A stretch of DNA of 34,552 nucleotides from Rhodospirillales bacterium (GTDB taxonomy: Bacteria; Pseudomonadota; Gammaproteobacteria; Nevskiales; Nevskiaceae): positions 1-34,552 of the forward strand of contig CAJCJH010000109.1 in the NCBI GenBank assembly GCA_903970615.1. The letters are read 5' to 3'. Positions 8,854 to 17,981 of this stretch are shown one piece after another. Under the pieces are notes generated by a model. It searched no databases. It was not told the DNA's origin and saw only the letters and a list, made by a program, of their open reading frames with translations. Positions within the stretch are counted from its first letter, which is position 1, and each line of letters opens with the position of its first letter. The position numbers were made by a program, and so were the translations under genes.

Positions 8854-10026
8854 ATGCCGCTGCCGATCATTGCGCTGGCCCTTGCTGCCTTCGGTATCGG
8901 CACCACCGAATTCGTCATCATGGGCTTGCTGCCCGAAGTGGCGAAGGATCTTTCGGTGTCGATTCCCAGCGCCGGCTTGCTGGTCACCGGCTATGCGCTG
9001 GGCGTTGCCGTCGGCGCACCGATTCTGGCAATCGCCACGGCGCGGCTGCCGCGCAAGGCGGCCTTGCTCGGCCTTGCGGCTATCTTCATCGTCGGCAATA
9101 TGCTGTGTGCGATTGCGCCCAACTATGCGGTGTTGATGGCGGCGCGCGTGCTCACCGCTTTCAGTCACGGCGCGTTCTTCGGCATTGGCTCGGTGGTCGC
9201 GGCAAGCCTGGTGCCGCCGAACAAGCGCGCGGGCGCGGTGGCGCTGATGTTCACCGGCCTGACGCTCGCCAATGTGCTCGGCGTGCCGTTCGGCACCGGC
9301 GTGGGCCAAGCGCTGGGCTGGCGCGCGACGTTCTGGGGTGTCACCGGCATTGGCGTGATCGCCGCAGTCGCCATTGCCGCCTGGGTGCCGGCCAAACTCG
9401 AAATGCCGAAGTCCAGCCTGCTCGGAGAATTCCGCGTGCTGCGTCAGCCGCAGGTGTGGATGGGCCTCGGCATGAGCGTGCTCGGTTTCGGCGGCACCTT
9501 CACCGTGTTCACTTACATCGCGCCGATCTTCGAGCAGGTGACGCATTTCACGCCGCATGCAGTGACCTGGCTGCTGCTGCTGTTCGGCGTTGGCATCACT
9601 TTCGGCAACTGGGTCGGCGGCCGTGTAGCGGACTGGAAACTGATGCCGGGTTTGATCGGCATTCTCGCCACCTTGAGCGTGTTGCTGTTTCTGTTCGCCT
9701 TTGCAATGCACGCCAAGGTGCCGGCGGTGGTGGTCTTCGTGCTCTGGGGCGCGGCGGCGTTTGCAACAGTGCCGCCGTTGCAGGTGCGTATTGTCGATCA
9801 GGCGAAGGATGCGCCGAATCTGGCATCGACGCTGAACATCGGCGCGTTCAACATTGGTAATGCCGGCGGCGCCTGGCTCGGCGGCGTCGTGATTGCACAC
9901 GGTGGCAGTAACGCTTTGAGTCTGGTCCCGGTGGCCGGTGGAGCGGTGGCGCTAGCGGGATTGGGATTGACCGTATGGTCAGCGCTGAGTCAGCATCACA
10001 ATGGAACTGCTGCGAAACCTGCGTGA
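8854..10026 (+). CDS. MFS efflux transporter, AraJ/YdhP/SotB type
   Basis: A 390-residue, 12-helix major facilitator of the DHA1 drug:H+ antiporter group. Diagnostic stretches are GIGTTEFVIMGLLPEVA in helix 1 and GYALGVAVGAPILA in helix 2, followed by the loop 2-3 motif ARLPRK. It is expected to export small hydrophobic compounds, sugars or nucleosides across the inner membrane by proton antiport; the substrate cannot be read. The ATG at 8854 has GGGA nine bases upstream and begins directly at helix 1, so it is preferred over an in-frame upstream start at 8788. The next gene is convergent, so it is probably a single-gene transcript. Confidence 0.9.
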   Translation: MPLPIIALALAAFGIGTTEFVIMGLLPEVAKDLSVSIPSAGLLVTGYALGVAVGAPILAIATARLPRKAALLGLAAIFIVGNMLCAIAPNYAVLMAARVLTAFSHGAFFGIGSVVAASLVPPNKRAGAVALMFTGLTLANVLGVPFGTGVGQALGWRATFWGVTGIGVIAAVAIAAWVPAKLEMPKSSLLGEFRVLRQPQVWMGLGMSVLGFGGTFTVFTYIAPIFEQVTHFTPHAVTWLLLLFGVGITFGNWVGGRVADWKLMPGLIGILATLSVLLFLFAFAMHAKVPAVVVFVLWGAAAFATVPPLQVRIVDQAKDAPNLASTLNIGAFNIGNAGGAWLGGVVIAHGGSNALSLVPVAGGAVALAGLGLTVWSALSQHHNGTAAKPA

Positions 10027-10151
10027 TGAGGCACACGCGATTTCCAGAGTCTATCGATAAAACCAGTTCATCCGGCACTGCCGCCACGCAATCGCGCAGC
10101 AAAACACCGCGCTAAAAACTCCCCGCGCTATTCAGTCCTGGTTCGATCAAA

Positions 10152-11927
10152 CTAAATCGGCTGACTGATCTTGATGTCCGGCGCAGCTTGCGTTTGCAGG
10201 GTTTCCGTCAACTGGCCGCCTTTCAGGCTGATAACGCGATCGGCGGCTTTCATCCACGCCGGATGATGCGAGATCGATAGCACAGTCAAGCCATGATCGC
10301 GCGCCAGTTCGCAGACGTTCTTGACGATCAGCGCTTCGGTCGCCGGATCGAGCGCGCTGGTGGCTTCGTCGAGAATCAGCAGCCGCGGCCGGTGTACCAG
10401 CGCGCGCGCGACTGCAATGCGCTGACGCTGGCCGCCGGAAAACAAGGTGCCGCGTTCGCCGGCAATCGTATCCATGCCTTGCGCTAGGCTGCAGACAAAA
10501 TCCCAGGCGCCGGCTTGGCGCAGCGCGTGCTCCACATCGTCGCGCGTGAAGCGGCTTTCGCCAAGGGTGACGTTCATCAGCACCGAATCGTGGAACAGCA
10601 TCAATTCCTGCGGCACATAGCCGGTCATCGCGCGCCAGCGTTTGACGTCGAGTTCGGCGAGCGGCACGCCGTCGATCAATATCTGGCCCGAGTTCGGCGT
10701 ATGCAGACCAAGCAGCAGATCGACCAGCGTGGTCTTGCCGGCGCCGGATGAACCGGTGAGTGCGACGATGTCGCCAGCGGCGAAGCGTAGCGAGGCTTCA
10801 CGAAGCACGAGGTGGTTCTCGAAAGCGAAATTGACGCCGCGAAACTCCACCTCGTGGATGAAATGCGGTGCGCGCGTGCCCTGGTCGATTTCGCGCTGCG
10901 CACGCGCTTCCGTGATGGTGTCGTGCAGCGACCAGTAGCCGCTTTCGTTGCGATAAATGTTCTGCAATTCCTGCTGCGTCTTGCCGACAGTCGCCACCGT
11001 TTTTGCCAGCAGCAGGCTCAGCACCATCACTTCGCCGACCGGCAGCTTCAGCACTTTCAGTGCGATATAAATGCCGAGCGCAAGGCACAGCGCGAGGATC
11101 GGCTCCTGCAGCGCGCGATTGGTGTGGTGGCTGAACACCTGCCGGCGCGCAGCTCGCTTGATGATCTTGAGGTCTTCGAGAAACAGCACGTTGAAGCGCG
11201 CATGCCGCGCCATCGCCTTCATCGGCTTGATGCCGACCAGCACGTCGGTGAGGCGGCCGAGCATGGTCTGCAAACGATGGCCGTGCTTGTCCGCGCTGCG
11301 CCGGGCGCTGGTCAACAGACGGCTCAGCGTGCCGAGCATGATCGTACTCACCACGATCGACAGCAGCGCAAGCTGCCAGGCGGCGACCGCGGCAATGGTT
11401 AAATAGATCAGCGCCTGCGTGCCTTGCGACAGCATCTGCGCGAGTGCTTCGTAAGCGCTGCTGGCGCGGCTGGCCTCGTCGCTCAAGGCATGCGAAAAAC
11501 GCCCGACCGGCTGCCGCACATAAAAGCCCCAGCGCGCCGCCAGCAGTTCATCGATCAGGCTCAGGCGCATCGAGGCGCCGACTTCGGCGACGGCGCCGCC
11601 GACCTGGCGCAAGGCCAGCAAAGTCAGGCCGGATTTGAGCAGCATGCCACCAGCGATGATCGCCAGCAGCACGGCTGGATCGTGCGGCAGATGGAGCTGA
11701 TCAAGCCCACGCAGAATGATGCGGCTCAGCGCATTGGTTTTCGAGCCTTCATCGCCCAGCACCGCAATCAGCGGCAACAGCGCGGCGATGCCGATGCCTT
11801 CCGCAAGGCCAGCGAAGACGATGCTGCCGAATACCAGCAGATTGCGCCGCATCGGAATCGCCTGCGCAATGTGCCAGATCGGACGGCGGTTGCGGTGAGC
11901 AGTGGAATCAGCAGTTAGCGAAGCCAT
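10152..11927 (-). CDS. MsbA-like ABC exporter (fused permease and ATPase)
   Basis: A 591-residue half-transporter. An N-terminal membrane domain with about six helices (30-325) is fused to an ATPase domain (about 357-580). Visible motifs are Walker A GSSGAGKTT (392-400), the Q-loop at Gln440, signature LFSGGQ (495-500), Walker B LLILDE (516-521), and the H-loop in LSISHHPAW. It would act as a homodimer flipping a lipid or glycolipid out of the cytoplasmic leaflet. Surrounding glycosyltransferase genes suggest a lipid-linked glycan or LPS intermediate. It is probably not the housekeeping msbA, because no lpxK-type neighbour is present. The ATG at 11927 begins MASLTADST. A divergent glycosyltransferase starts 318 bp upstream. 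Confidence 0.9.
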   Translation of the reverse strand: MASLTADSTAHRNRRPIWHIAQAIPMRRNLLVFGSIVFAGLAEGIGIAALLPLIAVLGDEGSKTNALSRIILRGLDQLHLPHDPAVLLAIIAGGMLLKSGLTLLALRQVGGAVAEVGASMRLSLIDELLAARWGFYVRQPVGRFSHALSDEASRASSAYEALAQMLSQGTQALIYLTIAAVAAWQLALLSIVVSTIMLGTLSRLLTSARRSADKHGHRLQTMLGRLTDVLVGIKPMKAMARHARFNVLFLEDLKIIKRAARRQVFSHHTNRALQEPILALCLALGIYIALKVLKLPVGEVMVLSLLLAKTVATVGKTQQELQNIYRNESGYWSLHDTITEARAQREIDQGTRAPHFIHEVEFRGVNFAFENHLVLREASLRFAAGDIVALTGSSGAGKTTLVDLLLGLHTPNSGQILIDGVPLAELDVKRWRAMTGYVPQELMLFHDSVLMNVTLGESRFTRDDVEHALRQAGAWDFVCSLAQGMDTIAGERGTLFSGGQRQRIAVARALVHRPRLLILDEATSALDPATEALIVKNVCELARDHGLTVLSISHHPAWMKAADRVISLKGGQLTETLQTQAAPDIKISQPI

Positions 11928-12245
11928 CGGGAATTGAAATCGGCAGAGAAATGATGCCGGCAGCGCAGTTTATTGGATTGCAGGATTCGGGTCTCTGCGA
12001 ACCCGATAATCCAATGGGCAATTCAATGCTGTAATCGAGTGCAAGCATTGAAACGGGACATCGAAAGTATCGGCAAGCTCGGTTACCATTCTTGCGATAC
12101 GCAACTCGGCAACCGCTCCGCGCGTGCAGCGCTCCGATGTGCTTTAAGCGTGCTAAAAAGCAGTCAATCGCCCGGATCAGGCTACGAGAACGGGAATAGC
12201 GGCTGGCCGATAAATTTTAACGGCAAATTCTGACCGCAATTTCCG
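11928..12245. other. Divergent promoter region ABC exporter / GT2
   Basis: 318 bp between divergent starts. It contains an imperfect long inverted repeat at 11972-12015 (listed separately) and an AT-rich patch (AAATTTTAACGGCAAATT) just before the GT2 gene. No convincing gene was seen. Confidence 0.5.
11972..12015. repeat. Imperfect long inverted repeat in divergent promoter region
   Basis: The outer arms ATTGGATT (11972-11979) and AATCCAAT (12008-12015) are perfect complements. The inner arms TCGGGT (11987-11992) and ACCCGA (12001-12006) are also perfect, around an 8-nt loop. An asymmetric 7:1 bulge separates them. It may be a regulator binding region or a structured leader of the ABC exporter gene, whose start is 45 bp away. 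Confidence 0.5.
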
Positions 12246-13283
12246 ATGAACAAAAAAGCAATCACGCCTGCACCTGCCATTAGCGTCGTTCTGCCGATTT
12301 ACAACACCGAAAGCTATTTGTCCTTGGTGTTGGAGTCGTTGTTGAGTCAGTCCGAGCGCGATCTGGAAATCATTGCTGTCGATGATGGATCGACCGACGG
12401 TAGCCTCGCGCTACTGCGGACTGCGGCGCACGCCGATGCGCGGATCAAGGTGCTGGCGCAGGCCAACAAGGGCATGTCCGCCGCGCGAAATCTCGCGCTC
12501 GAACAGGCGCGCGGCCGCTGGATCGCGTTCGTCGATAGCGACGACTGGCTGGCGCCGCAGACTTTGCAGGTCTGGCGCGAACGCGCTGAGCGCGATGCAC
12601 TCGATCTGTTGATCGGGAATTGCTTCCGCTTCCGCAAGGCGCCCACCGAAGCTCATAAACCGGTGCTGAAAAAGCAGCCTTGGCATTCGATCCTGACGGG
12701 CAAGCAGTGGATCGTTCACGCAGTCGCAGTGCGCGAATGGCCGAACTGGGTCTGGCTACAACTGATCCGCCACGATTTGATTCGGCAAACCGGCGCGCGC
12801 TTCGTCGAAGGCATGCTGCACGAAGATACGCCGTGGACGTTGCAGATTGCGCTGGCTGCGCAGCGGGTCGGTTTCGTGCAAACACCGCTTTACGGTTATC
12901 GGCGTCGGCCCGGTTCTTCGATCAAGACCAAAAGTGTCGCAACGCTTCATGTGCGCGCGCGCAGCCACGTACAGATCGCGCAATTGCTGGTGGCGACTGC
13001 CGCGCGCGAACCTGCGGGATCGGCGCTGGGCGATGCCTTGTTGCGCGATGTGAATAGTCGCGGAAAAGATCTTTTCAGCATTCTTAAAAGTCAGCTGCGC
13101 GATCCTGCCTTGCGTGCCGAAATTGCGCGGGAGTTCATCGCCGCAGGCTTGATGCCAGTGATGTTTCGTAGGGGTGGCGGTATCCGGAATTTCAGCCGCG
13201 CGCTGAACTGCTGGTTGCGCGCGCGCTGGTATTTGCGGAATCAGGCGATTGCAGGTGGCGATTCGAGTCGCGCCGCGCGCTGA
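12246..13283 (+). CDS. Family 2 glycosyltransferase
   Basis: A 345-residue GT-A fold transferase. The nucleotide-binding motif is VDDGST (Asp46-Asp47) and the metal-binding DxD is in FVDSDDWL (97-102). The middle region holds the acceptor-side sequence FVEGMLHEDTPWTLQIA, with the ED pair that usually supplies the catalytic base. It probably adds a hexose or amino-sugar to a surface glycan. It is a clear paralogue of the protein at 15688-16698: both have WIVH...W..WLQ.IR and the HED segment in the same order. The ATG at 12246 is the natural start; a hydrophobic strand (ISVVLPIYN) follows within 12 residues. Donor and acceptor are unknown. Confidence 0.92.
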   Translation: MNKKAITPAPAISVVLPIYNTESYLSLVLESLLSQSERDLEIIAVDDGSTDGSLALLRTAAHADARIKVLAQANKGMSAARNLALEQARGRWIAFVDSDDWLAPQTLQVWRERAERDALDLLIGNCFRFRKAPTEAHKPVLKKQPWHSILTGKQWIVHAVAVREWPNWVWLQLIRHDLIRQTGARFVEGMLHEDTPWTLQIALAAQRVGFVQTPLYGYRRRPGSSIKTKSVATLHVRARSHVQIAQLLVATAAREPAGSALGDALLRDVNSRGKDLFSILKSQLRDPALRAEIAREFIAAGLMPVMFRRGGGIRNFSRALNCWLRARWYLRNQAIAGGDSSRAAR

Positions 13284-13358
13284 GTCGATCGGAGAAACTG
13301 GCAGCCGTTGAGTTCGATGCCGCTGGGCTCCGATGACTTCGCTCAGGCTATTCCGCAA

Positions 13359-14525
13359 TCAATCCGACAGGAATTCCGCAATCGCCACGGCAGCCCGATG
13401 CGATGAAGGCTCCGGCGTTAAATCGAAGGTCTCACGAACATAAGCTTCCTGCAGCGGCCGGTAGCGATCCTGCGAGCTCAGCGCCAGCGGCAATTGAGTC
13501 GCCAGCTCGTTCGCATGTTCGATCACCGGACCCAAATTCCAGGCGGCATACGAAGGATCGTTGTGCCATTCCAGGCGATGCGCATTGACGAAAATGCAGG
13601 GCCGCGGTCGCACCAGAAATTCGCAGATCTGGCTGCTCACATCGCCGAGATAGACATCCGCGGTGATGGTGTAAGTCATGTCGGTGCAAGCCGCACTTCC
13701 GGTATCGACGAGCATGTGCGGGCATTCGCGGTAACGCCGCGGAATGCTGCGCGCCCAGGCCAGGCTGAAGCGATCGACGGTGATTTGCAGTCTGCGTCGG
13801 TACAGCATCACATGCGGCGCGACGATCAGGTTGTAGTCCTGCGAGCGATGGAAAAATTCCATGATCCCGCGGCCCATGCGATACCACGACGACAGATGCG
13901 GTGCGCAGTGCGGGTTGTACAGCACGGTCGGGCGATCGTTGTCGAACAGCTTGCGCGGACCGGCATCGAGCGCGCCAACGGCGTCGAACTTCGGATAACC
14001 GACCACGGCAGCGCGCGTAGCCGCGAGCGCGCCCGACGCCTGCAAACGCTCGCGGATTTTTTCACCTGCCAGCAACACCAGATCGAACTCGCCGCTGTGG
14101 CTGTCGAAGCCCACTGCACGATCGCCGGCGCCATGACGCGTGTGAATCATCCGCAGATGTTTCAGCCCGAATTTTGAGCGCAGCAACAGACTGGTTTTTT
14201 CCGGCACTACCAGCGCATCGAACGGTCGGAAAAACTCGACGTTGTCTTTCAGCAGCCACAATTTCCGCACCGGTGCGAGGCGATCGAGCGCGGCATTCGC
14301 CCAGGCCCAGCCGCGACGATCCGCCAGTAGATGGAACGCGCAGCGATGCCCCGGAAATCGCGCGGCGATCACCTCCAGCATTTCGCACTGGGCAGCGCTG
14401 CTGACGATCAGCGTCACCCGAATCTGCGGAAACGCGCGCGACAGCTCAAACGCGATCGGCGCGCTGTGCGCAACCTGATGCACATGATCGTGATTGAACA
14501 GAAAGCCCAGATGTTTGCCGGGCAT
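13359..14525 (-). CDS. CDP-glycerol glycerophosphotransferase-like protein
   Basis: A 388-residue GT-B-like protein resembling the TagB/TagF/SpsB family (Glyphos_transf). The strongest evidence is the C-terminal segment ADVYLGDVSSQICEFLVRPR followed by PCIFVN, which corresponds to the family's D-x-SS-x-x-E-F-L substrate-binding loop, and VLYNPHCAPHLSSW in the second Rossmann domain. Members transfer glycerol phosphate or related polyol phosphates onto wall or capsule polymers; in Gram-negatives they decorate surface polysaccharides. The ATG at 14525 has GGAAGG at a good distance, so it is preferred over an in-frame TTG at 14540. It lies convergent to the GT2 gene. Family is likely; substrate unknown. 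Confidence 0.75.
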   Translation of the reverse strand: MPGKHLGFLFNHDHVHQVAHSAPIAFELSRAFPQIRVTLIVSSAAQCEMLEVIAARFPGHRCAFHLLADRRGWAWANAALDRLAPVRKLWLLKDNVEFFRPFDALVVPEKTSLLLRSKFGLKHLRMIHTRHGAGDRAVGFDSHSGEFDLVLLAGEKIRERLQASGALAATRAAVVGYPKFDAVGALDAGPRKLFDNDRPTVLYNPHCAPHLSSWYRMGRGIMEFFHRSQDYNLIVAPHVMLYRRRLQITVDRFSLAWARSIPRRYRECPHMLVDTGSAACTDMTYTITADVYLGDVSSQICEFLVRPRPCIFVNAHRLEWHNDPSYAAWNLGPVIEHANELATQLPLALSSQDRYRPLQEAYVRETFDLTPEPSSHRAAVAIAEFLSD

Positions 14526-14754
14526 TTGCGAACCTTCCAACAGCGGCTCCTGCTGCCTTTGCGCGCCGCGAATGGACGAGTCTGAGATGGCAGAGCACCG
14601 AATTAGATCAGCATCGCGGCGCTTAGCGCAACGCGCGCGGTCGAGGCGTCGATGTCGAGGCCCGCTCGAAAAAATCTGAACGCTCGCAGCTCGGCCGGGT
14701 CAGATATCGCAATGCAGCATTTGCTTGTTTTTCTTGAGAAGGAGATCAATCCCG

Positions 14755-15594
14755 ATGCTTCCGATCCAACGTGATTTCCGCTTCGATTTACCGCGTTCGC
14801 GCGTCGGCAGCTGGCATGGCTGCGGCGCGCATGTCAGCCATTTTTTCAATGCGATGTCGGTATTTTTTCCGGTCGGTGAACGCTATTTCATTGCCAGCGT
14901 TCGCGCCCATCGCGGCAAGATCAAAGACGAGACGCTCGATGCCGAAATCCGCAGCTTCATCGGCCAGGAAGCCATGCACGGCCGCGAGCATGAAGACTAC
15001 AACCGTCTGCTGGCGCAGGCCGGTTTCCCGGTGCAAAAACTCGAACGCCGTGTCGCCCGCTTGCTCAAGTTCACGCAAGCAATCACGCCTGCAAGCTGGC
15101 AACTGGCTTCGACCATCGCGCTCGAACATTTCACCGCCATACTCGCCGATCGTCTGCTCGGCGACGATGCCCTGCTGCGCGATTCTGTCGAGCCATTCCG
15201 CGATCTGTGGCTGTGGCATTCGATCGAGGAAACCGAGCATAAAGCGGTGGCTTACGATGTCTGGCAGCAGGCCGTCGGGCGCGGCGCTGGCGCCTATGTT
15301 TTGCGTGCGGGCGGCATGGTCGTCACCGGCGCATTTTTTGTGTCGATGATCGCCGCATTCAGCGCCGAGATGATCGAAAGCGATCCCGCACTGAAAGGCA
15401 AACGCGGCGGCTATCTGCAATTGCTGAAATTCCTGCTGGGCCGAGGCGGCCTCGTGCGCAGCGGATTTCCGGCATGGCTCGATTACTTCCGGCCGTCGTT
15501 TCATCCCTGGCAACATGACAATCGCGCGCTGCTGAAAAAGCTCGATCAGATTGAACAGCGCGTTAATCGCGTGGAGTTCGCCAAAGCTGCTTGA
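14755..15594 (+). CDS. COG3687 family predicted metal-dependent hydrolase
   Basis: A 279-residue mostly helical protein of the family annotated as predicted metal-dependent hydrolase (Pfam Metal_hydrol, COG3687). Conserved His/Glu clusters are visible: SHFFNAMSVFFPVGERYF, IGQEAMHGREHEDYN, TIALEHFTAILAD and WHSIEETEHKAVAYDV. These resemble the carboxylate-histidine arrangement of ferritin-like di-iron proteins. The biochemical role is not established. A hydrophobic segment lies at about 190-212. The ATG at 14755 has the strong Shine-Dalgarno AAGGAGA, which decides the start. It is surrounded by glycan genes on the opposite strand, so it is probably transcribed alone. Confidence 0.85.
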   Translation: MLPIQRDFRFDLPRSRVGSWHGCGAHVSHFFNAMSVFFPVGERYFIASVRAHRGKIKDETLDAEIRSFIGQEAMHGREHEDYNRLLAQAGFPVQKLERRVARLLKFTQAITPASWQLASTIALEHFTAILADRLLGDDALLRDSVEPFRDLWLWHSIEETEHKAVAYDVWQQAVGRGAGAYVLRAGGMVVTGAFFVSMIAAFSAEMIESDPALKGKRGGYLQLLKFLLGRGGLVRSGFPAWLDYFRPSFHPWQHDNRALLKKLDQIEQRVNRVEFAKAA

Positions 15595-15687
15595 TCGGGC
15601 TACTTGATTGGGCGTTCAAACAATGCAGCAGAACTCGATCCAGAGATCGACAAGAAGTCGCAGGGATTGAGTATGGCCGGGTTTGAC

Positions 15688-16698
15688 TCAAGTCGAATGA
15701 TCGGCCGACTCTCTGTCAAATTTTCGCGCTGAACTCCAGCATCGCAGCGCACGCCAGAGCGCCGCTGGATTGCTGGCGCCCTTGAAAATCTCGCGGCCGA
15801 GCCGCCGTTGCGAAAACTCCCGCCATAGCTCGCGCGCGATCGCCGGATCGTCGATTTTCCGGTGCATGAGCTTGAGGAAATTCTTGCTTTGCTTGTTGTT
15901 ATGGCGCTGCAAGGCACGGCGAAAAACACGGTCTGCCGACTGTGAATCTGCGGTTTGCGCCAAGCGGTCCATGATGAGCAGATAGCTTTGCGCACGCTTG
16001 GCGCGCGCGGTTAAAGACAGATCGTTGGTGATCGACTGCGGGTTGATGCGATAGCCGTAAAAAGGCGCGGCGCAAAACCCGATGCGCTGCGCGGCCGGCG
16101 CCAGTTGCAAGGTCCACAGGATATCTTCGTGGACGATGCCTTCGATGAAACGAGTTTGGCTGCGATCAAGAAATTCGCGGCGGATGAATTGCAGCCAGGC
16201 GAAATGCCGCCATTCGCCGACGCCAATGCTGTGCACGATCCAGTCTCTGCCACTCAGCACCTTGCCCCAGGTTTGACGCTGCAGCAGCGGCTTCGCGTTG
16301 CCTGCGACATACGCAGCGGGATCGGCGGAAAATACGAATCCGTTGCCGATCACGAAATCCAGTTGCTGCTGTTCGGCCTGTTGACGCCAGGTTTCAAGCG
16401 CTCGCGGATCGAGCCAGTCGTCGCTGTCCACGAACGCGATCCAACGTCCACGCGCCTGTTCGATGCCGCGATTTCTGGCGGCCGAAAGTCCGCGATTGGC
16501 TTGGCTCACGACAATGATGCGTGAGTCTTGCTGCGCAGCGTGCTGCAAAAGTTCGAGGCTGAGATCGGTGGAACCATCATCTACCGCAATGATTTCCAGC
16601 GAAGTTTCGGTCTGGTTCAGCAGCGAGGTCAGCGACGACCGCAGGTACGATTCCGCGTTGAATACCGGGAAAATGATGCTGACTTGAATAGCATTCAT
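15688..16698 (-). CDS. Family 2 glycosyltransferase (paralogue)
   Basis: A 336-residue GT-A transferase. The motifs are VDDGST (Asp40-Asp41) and DSDDWL (91-96). The segment RFIEGIVHEDILWTLQLAPA matches the equivalent region of the GT2 protein at 12246-13283, so the two arose by duplication and then diverged. It lies 13 bp downstream of the GT9 gene on the same strand, so the two are probably co-transcribed. The ATG at 16698 begins MNAIQVSIIFPVFN, the first Rossmann strand; an in-frame start at 16740 would overlap the upstream gene and is less likely. It is expected to extend a lipid A-core or other surface glycan. Specificity is not readable. Confidence 0.92.
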   Translation of the reverse strand: MNAIQVSIIFPVFNAESYLRSSLTSLLNQTETSLEIIAVDDGSTDLSLELLQHAAQQDSRIIVVSQANRGLSAARNRGIEQARGRWIAFVDSDDWLDPRALETWRQQAEQQQLDFVIGNGFVFSADPAAYVAGNAKPLLQRQTWGKVLSGRDWIVHSIGVGEWRHFAWLQFIRREFLDRSQTRFIEGIVHEDILWTLQLAPAAQRIGFCAAPFYGYRINPQSITNDLSLTARAKRAQSYLLIMDRLAQTADSQSADRVFRRALQRHNNKQSKNFLKLMHRKIDDPAIARELWREFSQRRLGREIFKGASNPAALWRALRCWSSARKFDRESADHST

Positions 16699-16711
16699 CG
16701 CATACCGACGA

Positions 16712-17779
16712 TCAGTCAAGACGTTGGTTGCTTGCGCCAAAGCGAGCGTTTGCCCGAGGTAGTACCCGCGGCATCTGCAAAAACTTTTCCGCGAGATCGA
16801 TGATGTTGTCGATATCGATGCCGTGCAAAAAATCTTCAGAACCGCAATCCGAACTCACCACCGCGTGCTGCGGACCTTGCGCGACCCAGGCGTTGAAATT
16901 GCCGAAATGCCGGAACCAGCTGATCGAAGGCGTGCCCGCAAGCCAGGCCAGATGCATGGCGCCGCTATCGCCGCCGAGATGCAGCGCCGCGCCTTTGATC
17001 CATCCGAATAGTTCGGGAATATCGAGCGTGCCGGCGAAAACTTTCCAGGGCGCGAATGGCAGCGCGGCCAGCAGTTGCCTCAGCGCCACCAGCTCGCGCG
17101 GCTTGTTCGAACACGTCAGCACCAGTCGCGTTTGTGGGAAATCCTGCTGCACACGCACGAGCAGTTGCAGCATTTGCTCCGGCGGCAATTCCTTGCGCGT
17201 GAGTTTGGTGTACGGGCTCACATGCACGTAATTGCCGCGATCGCTGGCATTACTGGCAACTGCGGCATCCTCCAGTTCGAACCGAGACTGCGGCAGCGCA
17301 AAACCGGCTTGCTCGACGCAGCGCAATCGCTGCTCATACATCGGCGTGTCAGTGAACGAGGCCTCCATTACTTCAGTGTTGAGCAGGTGCCAGCCGTAAT
17401 GGCCTTGCCTGTGGCCGGATTTGCGCAACAGCCGATGCCGCGCGCCGCTGATTCTGGCGACGATCGCGGAGTAGTCGGCGCCCATGAAATCGATGGCGAT
17501 ATCGTAATGCTCCGCGCGCAGCCGGCGAGCGATGTTCAAGTGATGCGAGAGTGAACCGGCGGTGCCGCGCCGGTAGGGAATGATGCGATCGATCCACGGC
17601 GTCAGCCGCAGCAGGCTCGCGTTGCCCGTCTGCACCAGACAATGCAGCTGCGCATCCGGATAGCCCTGCCGCAAGGCCCACAACGCTGGCAGCGAATGGA
17701 TGAGATCGCCGAGACCGGCGATTTCGATCGCCAGGATTTTTTTGGCCGAACGTGTAGCCGCCGCAAAATTGGAAGTCAC
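16712..17779 (-). CDS. Family 9 glycosyltransferase (heptosyltransferase type)
   Basis: A GT-B transferase of the ADP-heptose:LPS heptosyltransferase family (WaaC/WaaF/WaaQ-like). The N-terminus AKKILAIEIAGLGDLIHSLP is the family's opening strand and loop. The C-terminal half carries LHLGGDSGAMHLAWLAGTPS, the ADP-heptose binding signature with GGDSGxMHLA. It would add heptose or a related sugar to the inner LPS core. The GTG at 17779 is proposed because it lies shortly before the first strand, giving about 355 residues. A TTG at 17836 would add 19 residues without conservation evidence; neither has a clear Shine-Dalgarno. The GT2 gene follows after 13 bp. Confidence 0.88.
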   Translation of the reverse strand: MTSNFAAATRSAKKILAIEIAGLGDLIHSLPALWALRQGYPDAQLHCLVQTGNASLLRLTPWIDRIIPYRRGTAGSLSHHLNIARRLRAEHYDIAIDFMGADYSAIVARISGARHRLLRKSGHRQGHYGWHLLNTEVMEASFTDTPMYEQRLRCVEQAGFALPQSRFELEDAAVASNASDRGNYVHVSPYTKLTRKELPPEQMLQLLVRVQQDFPQTRLVLTCSNKPRELVALRQLLAALPFAPWKVFAGTLDIPELFGWIKGAALHLGGDSGAMHLAWLAGTPSISWFRHFGNFNAWVAQGPQHAVVSSDCGSEDFLHGIDIDNIIDLAEKFLQMPRVLPRANARFGASNQRLD

Positions 17780-17981
17780 TCGACGATAGCTGTGGTTCAA
17801 AAGGAAAAATGCTCGAAGCGTGACGAAGGGTGGCAAGCGATTTTAGCGGCTTAAATTCTTGACGCTGCTGCGCGCCTGATCGCCGCCTTGGGCCGCGGCG
17901 GGCATCGGCCGTAAAATCGTTGTTGACTGGCGCATCAAGGCATACTGATCGCCCAGGTTTGATTGACCGATTTTATTTCGC

